Source of the DNA: Brachycybe producta
Taxonomy: Eukaryota > Arthropoda > Diplopoda > Playtdesmida > Andrognathidae
Assembly: GCA_036925085.1 (NCBI GenBank)
Contig: JAUPFP010000032.1
Span: 329,501 to 393,500 of the forward strand
Direction of reading: 5' to 3'
Length of the DNA: 64,000 nt
A model generated the notes under the pieces. That model made no database searches. It was given only the letters and a program-made list of their open reading frames with translations, and was not told the DNA's origin. The first letter of the stretch is position 1; each line of letters begins with the position of its first letter. Made by a program: the position numbers and the translations under genes. Positions 54,056 to 64,000 of the stretch are shown in pieces.

Positions 54056-54465
54056 TAGTAACAAATGGCAAAATGCTGATTCTAGAACCCTTAACGGATC
54101 GGATTCAACGGAATCTACGTTCGTAACGAAAAAGGTAACGTGTTTTGCACGATGCACAACCCGTACAGCAAATCACATTAGAAGAAACTATTTTTTAATT
54201 ACAGAAGTCGCCATCGGTTTCGATGAAATACGTGTGGTACAATTCGTCGAAACAATGGGAGGGGCCAATTGCAACCTGTCACGTGTGCGACATTAAACTG
54301 TACAGTAATAATCAGATCTTAAGGCATTTCTCAAACAAAGATCACGACTTCGTGTACGAGAGGAGGGAGCCACCAACGAAAGTGGTGAGGATGCATGTTG
54401 GAAGAATGGAAGACGCTATCTGCGAGATGCCCATGGTTACCATAAAGGCCGAGCCTCTCGATTAG
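54056..54465 (+). CDS. BED-finger gene U6
   Basis: Exon 1 remnant about 54056-54135 without ATG, 69-bp intron, exon 2 54205-54465 with ATG at 54223. Tail RMHVGRMEDAICEM, EPLD stop. Finger residues intact. Confidence 0.6.
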
Positions 54466-55037
54466 GTCTTTCGGGATTATCCTTATGGTTGCGGTTAACT
54501 TTGTTCTTTGCGGATTGGTCGGTACTCTGTGCGCCGCAAGAGTATCTCTTGAAAAGAGTTGAAGAGATTCTGGATTAATGACTTTCGGTGATATCTTTCA
54601 AGATGGATCTCATTTTAACTGGATTGTCACTTGAATCGGGAACTCTTAATAAATTGGTGCTCAGATGATCTTTTCGAAATCTTTTTTTTGTTAACCAAAA
54701 CCATTTGGCCTAAAGAGACATTTGCCATGGTGGATATTGCGGACCTAAGATTTTGTTTCCATTATGTGCCTGTCAGTAAGCATTGTTTGTGGTAGGCGTT
54801 GTCATTTATCTATTCAGCCACCTTAACAGTGGTGGATTTGCCATTTTGCCGCATGTTGGTAGCAATTATGGTGCTGCCCCTTCCTTAGCCCAGAGCAAAA
54901 AAGTAAACATTTTCTTAAAAAAACAAAATTCAAAAAATTGAACAAAAAACATTTTTTTAATTTGCCCCAAAAAAAAATTTCCGCCCTAGGCAGCTGCCTA
55001 CTCTGCCTATTGGTAAATCCATCCCTGCACCTTAAGG

Positions 55038-55231
55038 ACAGGTATCTGTAGACAGCTTCAGAATTTTTTTTGGCTCCGCCCTTTTATGAACATCAGACCA
55101 ATTATCAACCAATTAGAAATAAATAGAGCGGGGCATGTGACATCAGACCCAGTAACAAACCAATTAGAAGTTGATGATGCTTATAAAAGGGCGGAGTCAA
55201 ATAAATTCTGAAGCTGTCTACAGATGCCTGT
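55038..55231. mobile_element. GGCTCCGCCC MITE, U6 copy
   Basis: ACAGGTATCTGTAGACAGCT and AGCTGTCTACAGATGCCTGT ends, with intact core. Confidence 0.8.
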
Positions 55232-55262
55232 ATAAACTACTCTCGACTTGAGATGCACAATG

Positions 55263-55492
55263 AAGAGAAACTTGAATGTGTTTGAGAAACTAGGGTATCT
55301 CAATCACTTAAGTGTATTTTCATGTTTGATATTTTTCAAAATAAACTTTTTAAAGACAAAAATTTAAAAAAAATATCGTCAATTCAAATTTTTAAACTGA
55401 CATAAGTTTATTTTGAAAGATAATAATCACAAATACCATTAAGTGATTGAGCTACCCTTCTAATTTCTTAAACACATTCTAGTTTGTTTTTT
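55263..55492. mobile_element. TTCTAGTTTC foldback, U6 copy
   Basis: TTTGAGAAACTAGGGTATCT faces GCTACCCTTCTAATTTCTTA. Confidence 0.7.
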
Positions 55493-55556
55493 TTTAATTT
55501 TGCTCCTGAAAGACGTTTTAACTTTTCAGAGTTCGAAAATCAGCTGTTTGTAAACC

Positions 55557-55908
55557 TAAGGAGCCCTGTAAAGGACAGGAGAGATTTTTTTAAAAATCTC
55601 GATGTGTCGACTTTAATTTCGACATTTCGACTTTAATGTCGAAATTTCGACTTTGTTTTCCAGAATCTCGACTTTTAATCTCTTTTATTTGACCATGTTA
55701 ATTATGCCATGTTGCGCGCACAATACTCTTATAATTAAATTATTGCTGCTACAAGAGGGCGCTTGCAATAATTTAATTATTAGAGTATGGTGCGCGCAAC
55801 ATGGCATAATTAACATGGCCGATTAAAAGTCGTAACGCCGAGATTAAAGTCGAACAGTCGAGATTTTTTTAAAAATATATCTGTCATGTCCCTTTACAGG
55901 GCTCCGTA
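55557..55908. mobile_element. TA-flanked MITE, 352 bp
   Basis: TAAGGAGCCCTGTAAAGGAC and GTCCCTTTACAGGGCTCCGT plus final A are inverted ends with TA edges. Inner arms ATGTTAATTATGCCATGTTG and CAACATGGCATAATTAACAT are perfect. TCGACTTTAATTTCGAC-type words flank them. The interior is non-coding. Copy 2 is at 62736. Confidence 0.85.
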
Positions 55909-56523
55909 AAAACCAGCTTCGTTGCAAGTAAGTTTCCTTTCCCGCCAAAATCTAAATAAATATACTTCATGGAAGGGTATTATCTATTATGAAAGTGGAT
56001 TATTCCGCCATATTGAATTCAGTTGACCAATAGCAAGAAAGGATTCTTCCTGTCTATAAGCTCAATGTTGCTTTTGTGCTTTTTTCCGGTTTCTTTCGTT
56101 TTCAATGTTTTTGACGACATTTTTCTATTGTAGATTCGTGATTTTCTTCGTTTTTTAAACGATTTTCGTTAAACTACGTAAGTATTAAAGTCCGTCTTTT
56201 TTTAAATTGGTTTTTAAAATTGGGAACCGGTTCGTTGCTGTTGTTTTTCCTAACCAGAAGCTGGTTATTTTTCTATGTTTGGTTTCTGTAACCAGTTAAT
56301 TTGTCGATTAATCATTTCTATTTAAGAATCTTCCATTTTGGTTCCTACTTAACCGACCAAAACGACTATTCGATTTTCTATGGGGATTTCGAAAGCGATC
56401 AGAAAAAACTCGTACAAACTGCGTTTTTCAGTCAAAGAACCTCGCTAGAGGCTATTTTTCTTAGACTACAACTCTGGCTTCTGATCAGTGATCAAGAATA
56501 ATTTTAGATGTTAGTTTGAATTT

Positions 56524-56940
56524 TAGCCTCTAACCAGGCTCTTTGACTGAAAAACTCATTTTTCTAGTCTAATCAAAAATAATTTTTGATATTAGTTTGA
56601 ATTTTAGCCACTAACTAGGTTCTTATAGTGAAAAACTCATTTTTCTAGTCTGATTAAGATTAATTTTGGATATTAGTTTGAATTTTAGCCTCTAACTAGG
56701 TTCTTTGACTAAAAAAAACTCATTTTTCTAGTCTGATCAAGAATAATTTTAGATGTTAGTTTGGCTTTTAGCCTCTAACTAGGTTCTTTGACTGAAAAAC
56801 TCATTTTTCTAGTCTGATCAAAAATAATTTTTGATATTAGTTTGAATTTTAGCCTCTAACTAGGTTCTTTTAGTGAAAAACTCATTTTTCTAGTCTGATC
56901 AAGAATAATTCAAGATGTTAGTTTGAATTTAGCCTCTGCA
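56524..56940. repeat. 81-bp minisatellite
   Basis: TAGCCTCTAACTAGGTTCTT recurs at about 56524, 56605, 56686, 56769, 56850 and 56930. Each unit carries ACTCATTTTTCTAGTCTGAT and TTTTAGATGTTAGTTTG. The first CTAGAGGCTA at 56446 is inverted, linking it to the TTAGAGGCTAG hairpins. Confidence 0.85.
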
Positions 56941-57073
56941 AAAAAACATTAAAACCATAAGAAAATTCTGCTGGAATGGAAAGCTTGCAGAAAAAAAATG
57001 CAAAAAAGTGTTGGAAATCAATTAAAAAGTAGAAGATATTTGCAGAAAGATTGTAGAAACTTGTATGAAACTA

Positions 57074-57321
57074 AGGGATGGGTTCACACACGCAGAAAAA
57101 AAAAAAACGAAAATTCTATTTTCTATTGCAATTTAAGGATTCTCGCACATAAAGAACATACAAAATAGCTAGAACATTGTTGTGTTTATAGAGCAGAAAC
57201 AATTTCACCACTTTTTTCTGCCTGGATTCCGCCAGATAAATAGAATAGGATTATTCAGATAAAAAAACAATCTCTTTTTCAATTGAATTTTTTTCTCTTT
57301 CTGCATGTGTGAACCCATCTT
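57074..57321. mobile_element. MITE upstream of the hAT-derived gene
   Basis: GGGATGGGTTCACACACGCA and CTGCATGTGTGAACCCATC are inverted ends. It lies within 110 bp of the start codon and may contribute 5' UTR or promoter sequence. Confidence 0.7.
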
Positions 57322-57425
57322 TTACACTGAAATATGCACAGATTTTCTTCATTTCAGACAGAATTTCTGCATTTCGTACGGAATTTCTGCATTTCACGAA
57401 CTACATTTCTATTTCAGTTAAAATA

Positions 57426-60400
57426 ATGGACAATAAAAAAGGCATTCGGATGAAACTGTCTCCCGGTAAACCTCGTTTGAGTATGGTTTGGCAATACTTC
57501 GACATCGATCCGCTCGACAAGGAGAAAGTCACTTGTCGTGTCTGTCAGGAGAGGCTCAAGTTTTCGGGGAGCACGACATCGATGAAATACCATTTGCGGC
57601 GGCACGCTTCGGCTCTTTCGCTCGACATTCCGCTTCCTCCTAGTAAACTGAAACTCAAAAAGGGAAATCGGAGCGGAAAGTCTGTATCGGAGAGTAGACA
57701 CGACGTACTGACTGCAAATCTGGTTTCGCTCGTCGCACGAGATTATCTTCATCCGACGATAGTCGAAGGAGACGGATTCAGAGCTTTGATTCGGTTTCTC
57801 GAGCCGACGTTTAGTGTTCCGTCTGCTCAGGTAAATGAAGCAGCCCGTTTGCAAAGGAATTATTTTATGACAGGAGATTGGTTTTAAAACTGGAAACACT
57901 TTTAGAAATCTTTCAAAATAAACTTTTTATTGACAAAAAATAAAAAAATATTGTCTGCTTAACAAACAATATTTTTTATTTTTTTGTCAATAAAAAGTTT
58001 ATTTTGAAAGATTTCGTTTGTTTGGTGAAAAAAGACCGAATACAAGTCGAGTTCAGCCTATTTTAATTAACTGGGAATTTCTTCGACTGGTTGCAACGCC
58101 ATCTATAGTAGCAACTTTTTTTTTTAACTTTAAGCATTTCCTCCTTAACGAGGTCGTATATCTATTTTCAGGCTCTGACTCGCCGTATGTCGCTAATGTA
58201 CGAAGTTTACAAATACAGGCTTGCGACCGAACTGCCGAACATCTCCGAAGTGGCACTCGGCATCGAGCGATGGATGAGTGCGCACGACATCACGTACATG
58301 ACGATCACCGTCTACTACGTCAATGCTGCATGGGAGTTTCAAGGACGCGTTCTTGGAACGGAGCCGATTCACGACAAACTTGACGATTTTGCCGATTGCA
58401 TCTTGAGAATGTGTAAATCGTATAGCGTTCAGGAGAATATGGTTGTTGCGGCCGTTCACGAGAACGATCAGGACGTTCAACTGAGTTGCGCTCTTCTCGG
58501 TTGGCATCATTTCCCATGTTTTGCACGGACTCTCAGTAACTGCGTTAACGGAGCGCTCGCGATTGCCGACGTTGCCGTCATGGTAGCCACTTGCCGTAAT
58601 ATTGTTAACTGTGTGTTGGCCAATAGTTCGCTTGCTAACGTCTTCGAAGAGCATCAGAAATCTTTGGGTCTTCCTCGAAGACGTATCGTGGTCGATTTCG
58701 AAGGGCATTGGCCATCGACGTGGAAGATGTTAGATTTTGCGCAAGAGCAGTGCCAAGCACTGATTTTGACTTTTCAAGAAACGATAATTCCCGATGTGTC
58801 TGTTGCCGTTCCTATTCCAAGTGAAGAGGAATGGCTCGATATTAAAGCTGTCGTTGATGCGCTGCGTCCTTTGGACACTGTCAGAGAAATGCTTCGCTGT
58901 GAATCACACGTTAGCCTCTCTACAGTTGTTCCTATCTTGTTTAGTCTAGTGAGCGTTCATTTGCAGCCGCAGCCCGCAGACAAGGAAATCGTATCAAACT
59001 TAAAGAAGGTTTGTTGTTGTTCAAATCATGGCTTTAAGGGTTGCAAAAAAAAAATCACGATTTAAGAGCCTAGACACACTAGTGATATGCAATCAAGTGT
59101 CATGAGATGTGGTCAATTTTGGCAGTTTCGGAGTTGCTCAACTCAAATGGCGCAAACAACCAAACGGCAATTGGAAACGTCACGATATTACCTTAATACC
59201 TGAAGAACATATTAAGGAATACACACACTTTTTCTTAAAGCTGAATGCTGTTTCCAAAGAACATGGTCTAGTTAGCAAAATTGGTTTTTCTACGATCAGT
59301 CACCTTTAACATGAGTCGAGCAAATTAAGATAATTCAAAAGGGTATAAAATAAAAACGCCTTCGACTATTGCAACCGAAAAGGCGTTAAAACCTGGCCAC
59401 AACATTCAAGAAGCGATTACAACATCAACTGTCGTTCAAAACAAAGTTTGAAGAGAGATTTGTATTCAGAATTGAGACCATGTTTTTTTTCTTTTCGGAA
59501 ACGACAAATTTCACTTATTATGTTGCATATATGGTGTCATGCAGCACGTGCACGTCCTAATGTCTCTAGGCTCGTAAAGATATAAAGTGCAAAGAAATAT
59601 TTGGTCATTAATTCCAAGGTTTATTTGACAATGCAATTTGCATGCTGCATTTGGGCTGTTGTCACTCTGCGACAGTCCTTCATGGTTGCTTGCAACTCTG
59701 TTCGCTTTCTATATAAAGTTTAACGTTTCATTTACTTTTGTAGATGATGATTAACGACATGAAAGCTCAGTTCAGCTTCGATTCGGCTGCGTTTACAGAG
59801 AGCTTCGGCATCATGGCCACGGTTCTCGATCCTCGACATAAATCTCTTCCGTTTCTTAACGAGATTCAACGGAACATCGTTAAGACGAAACTCGTTACGT
59901 TGGTGGAAGAGAATCGAGCTGCTCAGTTGGTGGTCGTAGATGCTCAACAGCTGGATTCGTCAACTGCCGTTGACGAAGACAACGACGGAGAGGAAAAGAG
60001 GCCGAAACCGACTGTGGCGGAGTTTCTGAGTTCGATCTACGACTGTGTCGGAGGTAATACCAACGCTCCAATGGTGAACGATACGAAGAGCGAAGTCGAA
60101 AAGTATCTCCAGGAAGATTCGGCTCCGTTGAATTCGAATCCTTTGAGTTGGTGGAAAGTGAACTACACGAAGTATCCGATACTATCGAAATTGGCACGAC
60201 GGATGCTCTGTATTCCGGCTACCGCCGTACGACCGTCGCAGGCTTTTGCTGCATCCCAGCATACGACATCTATTCAAAGGGCAGCATTGGATCCGATGAT
60301 GGTCGATAAGTTAGTATTTTTAAATGGGAATTTACAAAATGGCATTATGTCGATCGACAACGAGACTCAGCTGCTTAAGAAATTGGCGGCTGTCGCACAA

Positions 60401-60448
60401 AGTAATGTCGAAGTGTCGATTACGGAACAAATCGAAGATATGGAATGA
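57426..60448 (+). CDS. hAT-transposase-derived (ZBED-like) gene, three exons
   Basis: Exons 57426-57830, 58172-59008 and 59744-60448 have phase-0 GT-AG introns and encode 648 residues without interruption. Exon 1 has a BED finger: VWQYF at residue 21, C37-x2-C40, H56-x3-H60. Exons 2-3 hold a hAT RNase-H-like core and the C-terminal dimerisation region (WWKVN, YPILSKLARRMLCIPAT, MVDKLVFLNGNL). Residues at the conserved acidic sites are altered: TD.W-S reads IERWMS (Glu167), the second Asp motif reads HEN (Glu232), CxxH reads CFAR (Arg254), and S-E-R-x-F reads PSQAF (Gln580). It is therefore unlikely to transpose. Codons are GC-rich against an AT-rich setting. No hAT termini were found around it. 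The likely role is nuclear DNA binding, by analogy with ZBED genes (inference). The start was chosen at the ATG after TCTATTTCAGTTAAAATA; an in-frame extension to 57309 looks untranslated. Confidence 0.88.
57890..58015. mobile_element. TTCTAGTTTC foldback core in intron 1
   Basis: Perfect hairpin: AGAAATCTTTCAAAATAAAC and AAACTTTTTATTGACAAAAA face their inverses at 57983-58012. The outer TTCTAG arms are lost. Confidence 0.75.
59109..59309 (+). CDS. 66-codon ORF in intron 2, unknown
   Basis: ATG-initiated, starting MVNFGSFGVAQLKWRKQP and including PEEHIKEYTHFFLKLN before TAA. Composition is protein-like (Lys/Trp/Glu), unlike repeat-derived frames. It is not in phase with the flanking exons as a cassette because it ends in a stop. 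It could be a gene fragment or an intron-retention terminus. Not recognised. Confidence 0.25.
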   Translation: MVNFGSFGVAQLKWRKQPNGNWKRHDITLIPEEHIKEYTHFFLKLNAVSKEHGLVSKIGFSTISHL

Positions 60449-60639
60449 GTTCGACGGTCTATATGGGTTGATCTCGGGGAGTTGAAATTCTTCTTTGCGG
60501 TTTTAATAAGCCGCAATTTCGTTGACGTCGTTGGAAGTCGCAACAACTAAAAAGCCTTTATGGCAACCGAACTGGTCCCTTTAAGGCGATTTTAAAGTGT
60601 AAAAGCTCCTCGAACTCTCGTTATTCTGTCTTTCAGAAG

Positions 60640-60865
60640 CAAAATTCAGATAAACTTGAAAGTGCTCTAGAAACTAGAAGGGTAGCTTAATCACGTACGG
60701 GTATTTTCATGTTGACATCTTTCAAAATGAGCTTTTTATGTTAGTTTGAAAAGAATCCAATTCTTTGTGCAAATAAAAAGTTTATTTTGAAAGATGTCAA
60801 CATGAAAATACCCTTAAGTGATTGAGCTACCCTTCTAGTTTCGAAAGCACTCTTGATTTATTTAT
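60640..60865. mobile_element. TTCTAGTTTC foldback
   Basis: CTAGAAACTAGAAGGGTAGC and GCTACCCTTCTAGTTTCGAA are close to perfect arms. Inner ATTTTCATGTTGACATCTTT and AAAGATGTCAACATGAAAAT are perfect. Best-preserved copy in the window. Confidence 0.8.
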
Positions 60866-61199
60866 TGTGTTGCTCCTGAAACGCAGAATATTCGAGAGTT
60901 CGCAAATCAGCTGTTCGTTAAACGTTAATATTTTAATGTAACATTATGTTGCAATAAAATTTAAGAAAGCAAAAAAATTAAGAGTTTGAAATTTCTTTAA
61001 ATTTTGAAATTTTTTTTCTTTCTCTCCAAAGATTTTGTTTTTGAATTTTTTTGTAAACGTTAAGGTGGCTCATTAGATATTTATTCTGTTTTTTTCTTTC
61101 CACCCAGATGGCGCCACTGCAGTGGTTATTATGTGCTAAAGGAGGTATATTCCGTGCACTCGTGGTTTTGAGAAAATATCTATATTTTTGAAGTGAACG

Positions 61200-61465
61200 T
61201 TTTTCAGGAGAAACATTACGAAAAAATTCAAAGTGTTTTAGAAACTAGAATAGTTGGTGATAATGCTAAAAGATTTTTTCATGATGATATCTTTCAAAAT
61301 AAACTTTTTATTTCAGTTTGAAAAAAGCCAAAAATAGTTTTTCATGAAATTTCAATGGAAAAAAAACCCTTCAAACTGCTGTAAAATGTTTATTTTTCAA
61401 GATATTGCACTGAAAAAAAAACTTTTAGCATAATCTTTTACCATTCTAGTTTCGAAAACAATTTG
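61200..61465. mobile_element. TTCTAGTTTC foldback, long subfamily
   Basis: Shares the GAAATTTCAATGGAAAAAA centre and the following TTCGCTTGACGTTTTTGCGT with the 7.5 and 9.1 kb copies. Confidence 0.75.
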
Positions 61466-61804
61466 AATTTTTTCGCAATGTTGTTTAAAAAAAAACGTTC
61501 GCTTGACGTTTTTGCGTCCAAGTTTTACAAAAACGTCTACAGAGCTTAGCATTGGCCAGTGCAGTGGCGCCGTTCAGTGAGAAAAAAGCAAAATAAATAT
61601 TCAGTCACCTCCACGGTTTTCGCTAATATTATTCAAAACGTCTGAAAGAAAACGTCTACTAGATGGCGCAACTGACTATTTTAGTGTCACATGTGAAATA
61701 ATAACTGAGATAAATATATATGGAGGTATCTCAACTTCAGGTTAAAGAAAAACGTCTTTAGTGAGTTTTAATTGTGAAGCCTCTCTTTATTCCTCAGTTT
61801 CCTC

Positions 61805-62090
61805 TTATACCCCCTGGCGCCTTATCATTGTCGGTTTTTAGGGGTTCATACGCCTTAGGCGCGGTTTAAAATTTGCGCCCACTGCGCCTTAGGCGAGGTT
61901 TAAAATTTGCGCCTTAGGCGAAGCTTAAAATGGCTAATCAATTTTTATTAAGAATTAGTAGTAATTGTTTAATTTGTTTCTGTTTTAAATCAAGCGCTTT
62001 TTTAAAACATTACAATTTTGTTAAAATGCGCCTCCTGGGACATTTGAGCCCTAGGCGACCGCCTAAGTTCGCCTAATTGACGTGCCAGCC
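61805..62090. repeat. GCGCCTTAGGCG repeat block
   Basis: Three units of GCGCCTTAGGCGAGGTTTAA and AATTT in tandem (61855-61935), and GCGCCTCCTGGG / CCTAGGCGACCGCCTAAG inverted words near 62030. Perhaps the ends of a MITE. Confidence 0.55.
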
Positions 62091-62299
62091 GTCCCCCTTG
62101 TCTTTCTATTTCTTTTTACAAGGTGAACTTTATATTGAAAATACAACTTTGTTCATTGAATTGTAAACAGAAGCTTTATGACGTCATAAGGGTTAAGAAT
62201 TTCACGGCAACCCCTCTGACGTCACATGGCAATCTTTTTTACGCAGAAGCAAGTATAACTGCCTCTCGAACGTTTGATTTATTCTATCCTTTCAAATGC

Positions 62300-62535
62300 A
62301 AAATGAAAATTTAATGTGGTTTACAAACTAGAAAGGGTAGGAGTTTTTTCATATTTAATATCTTTCAAAATAAACTTTTTGTCAGTTTGAAAAAATGACC
62401 CAACTTTAAGCAGACAATATTTTAAATTTTTATTTATAAAAATAAAAGTTTATTTTGAAAGATATCAACTTGTTAATACACCTTAAGTGATTGAGCTACC
62501 CTTCTAGTTTCTAAAATAACTTTCTAGTTTTTTTT
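62300..62535. mobile_element. TTCTAGTTTC foldback
   Basis: TTTACAAACTAGAAAGGGTA faces CTACCCTTCTAGTTTCTAAA. Inner TATCTTTCAAAATAAACTTT and its inverse. Confidence 0.75.
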
Positions 62536-62735
62536 AAATTTTACTAATGTTTGGATAGTAAATTCCTACTTGGTTATACCCTTAGACCATTGCCAAAGGA
62601 TATAAACGAGTAGGTATTTACTGTTTAGCTCTAAGATGTGGCGCCATCTATTGGTCACACCTCTATATATTTCTCTGGCTATCAACTGTGGTAGTTAACG
62701 AGGCTATCAGACATGTTCTGCCTGCCTTACATTTA

Positions 62736-63089
62736 TACGGAGTTCTGTAAAGGGCATGCGAGATTTTTCTTAACATGTCGACTTTAATGTCGGCGTTTTG
62801 ATTTTAATCTCCACATTTCGACTTTAATCTCGACATGTCAACTTTTAATCTCTTTTATTTGGCGATGTTAATTATGCCATGTTGCGCGCACCATACTCTA
62901 ATAATTAAATTATTGCAAGCACCACCCTCTTGTAGCAGAAATAATTTAATTATTAGAGTATGGTGCGCGCAACATGGCATAATTAACATGGCCGAATAAA
63001 ATAGATTAAAAATCGAGATTCTGGAAAAAAAGTCGAAATGTCGAGATTTTTTTTAAGAAAATCTCGTATGTTCTTTACAGGGCTCCGTA
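62736..63089. mobile_element. TA-flanked MITE, 354 bp, copy 2
   Basis: TACGGAGTTCTGTAAAGGGC and TTCTTTACAGGGCTCCGTA ends, with the same ATGTTAATTATGCCATGTTG inner arms as 55557-55908. Confidence 0.85.
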
Positions 63090-63530
63090 CATTAAGGGCA
63101 TGATATTTTGTTGTAGTTCTTAATGACGCTTAAAAGCCTACGATTCCTATTGGTCCATTAAGTTTACTGTGAAGACGTTTTTACTGGCGGAATTTTTCTT
63201 GACAAACAAAAGCCAAAAGTAAAACTTTTTTCGGGCAAAAAGTTTTGTTTCTTCTGTTTGACAATTTTAATGTGAAAACTTTTATTGTTTTGTTGTTAAA
63301 CAGAAAATAACATGTGGTTTATTGAAGAAGTTCGGTTTGATATGGTTTCTGTTGTGTTGTTTTTTTACGGTACCATTGGAATTGTATTTATACCGTGAAT
63401 CTCGATGAAGGGTACCGGAAAAGAAGGCGACAAATTCCGGACAAACAGATAAGAAAAGGTGGGAAAAAGATTTTTTATTCTTCGTTATATAAAAAAACGA
63501 GCGTTTGGAGGGAAATTCTTTCGATTAGCC
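63090..63530. other. no gene recognised
   Basis: A 62-codon frame starts at 63395 (MNLDEGYRKRRRQIPDKQ), but its first codon is not ATG and it has no domain. Confidence 0.4.
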
Positions 63531-63705
63531 GCTTAGCCTCTATGCAGGGCATTCGGCGCGACCCATGTACATCCTTGCGTTAGAGGCTAGCGATTTCTTA
63601 ATTGAAATATTTTTATTATTTTGAGGTGAACCTTTGTGTTTTTGGGGGGTTACATTTAGCCTCTCTTTTTTTTTGGGGGGGGGGGGCTTGGTTAGAGGCT
63701 AGGTT
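63531..63705. repeat. two TTAGAGGCTAG hairpins
   Basis: CTTAGCCTCTATGC / GTTAGAGGCTAGCG (63533-63592) and TTAGCCTCTC / GGTTAGAGGCTAGG (63657-63703). A G-run of 11 lies in the second loop. Confidence 0.6.
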
Positions 63706-64000
63706 CAGCAAATTGAGCGGGGGGGGGTGGTTTTCTTGTTTTCTTACATTGGAATGTGTTTTTGTCATAACCAAGAGAGAGCGGATTTATATGCAATGAA
63801 AAAATTGGTGAAATGGGGGGGGGGGGGGGAAATAAATAATACTTATAAATTTTAATGTCAACATTTTTATGCAAATAAAAATTCAAAAATGTGAATTTTT
63901 TGTTTGTTTAGAAATTGTTTTATTCAAATAAAAAACAAAGGAAAAAAATTCAAAATATGCTTTAAATATGTCATTTTTATGCAAATATAAAACAAAGGAA

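Larger units (their letters stand above)
53992..56240. repeat. macrosatellite unit U6, truncated
   Basis: Contains the BED gene, MITE and foldback. Homology is lost after GTAAGTATTAAAGTCCGTCT and TGGGAACCGG near 56240, before a Helitron ORF. This is the right edge of the array. Confidence 0.8.

Noticed and set aside
57309..57425. Upstream extension of the hAT-derived protein
   Set aside because: In frame, but low-complexity Phe/Ile codons derived from repeated TTCTGCATTTC words. The ATG at 57426 follows an acceptor-like TTTCAG and directly precedes the BED finger.

Overview
The window is AT-rich nuclear DNA from an animal, most likely an arthropod. The evidence is short GT-AG introns, hAT and Helitron DNA transposons, R2-like and other non-LTR retrotransposon pieces, an LTR remnant, and an in-phase tract of TTAGG, the arthropod telomere pentamer. 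No rRNA, tRNA, CRISPR array or bacterial operon is visible. Most sequence is palindromic non-autonomous elements. The same few families recur every few kilobases.

1-17 kb: foldback/MITE families and minisatellites surround one recognisable host-type gene, a LITAF-domain protein on the minus strand (two exons, 8865 to about 10573). A hAT element (12253-13229) has split an older repeat. 17-24 kb: a lone copy of a BED-finger gene (17.3-17.7 kb), a head-to-tail pair of Helitron-like elements (20736-21573), two related micro-ORFs, doubtful exons at 22.2 and 22.9 kb, and a hAT MITE (23166-23666).

24.4-56.2 kb: a tandem array of five full units and one partial unit. Once younger insertions are removed, a unit is about 4.3-5.0 kb. 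Each full unit runs in the order: BED-finger gene with a 63-75 bp intron; foldback element; GGCTCCGCCC MITE; an ORF holding only the N-terminal part of a Helitron protein; Helitron 3' end; palindromic spacer; a second, inverted Helitron 3' end. Both ORFs contain in-frame minisatellites (27 bp and 69 bp) whose copy number differs between units. Each unit has its own private insertion: a hAT carrying an R2-like fragment (U1), a hAT with 49-bp repeats (U2), a solo LTR (U3), a reverse-transcriptase fragment (U4), a hAT with a TTAGG tract plus a non-LTR 3' tail (U5). The sister units give the empty sites.

56.2-64 kb: an 81-bp minisatellite, then a complete three-exon hAT-transposase-derived gene (648 codons, 57426-60448). 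It is open throughout, but the residues at the catalytic Asp, Asp and Glu positions are changed, so it looks like a domesticated ZBED-type gene. The rest is more copies of the dispersed repeats.

Some ORFs called from non-ATG codons were moved to the first real ATG. Repeat boundaries read by eye are good to a few bases where target duplications are given, and to tens of bases otherwise.
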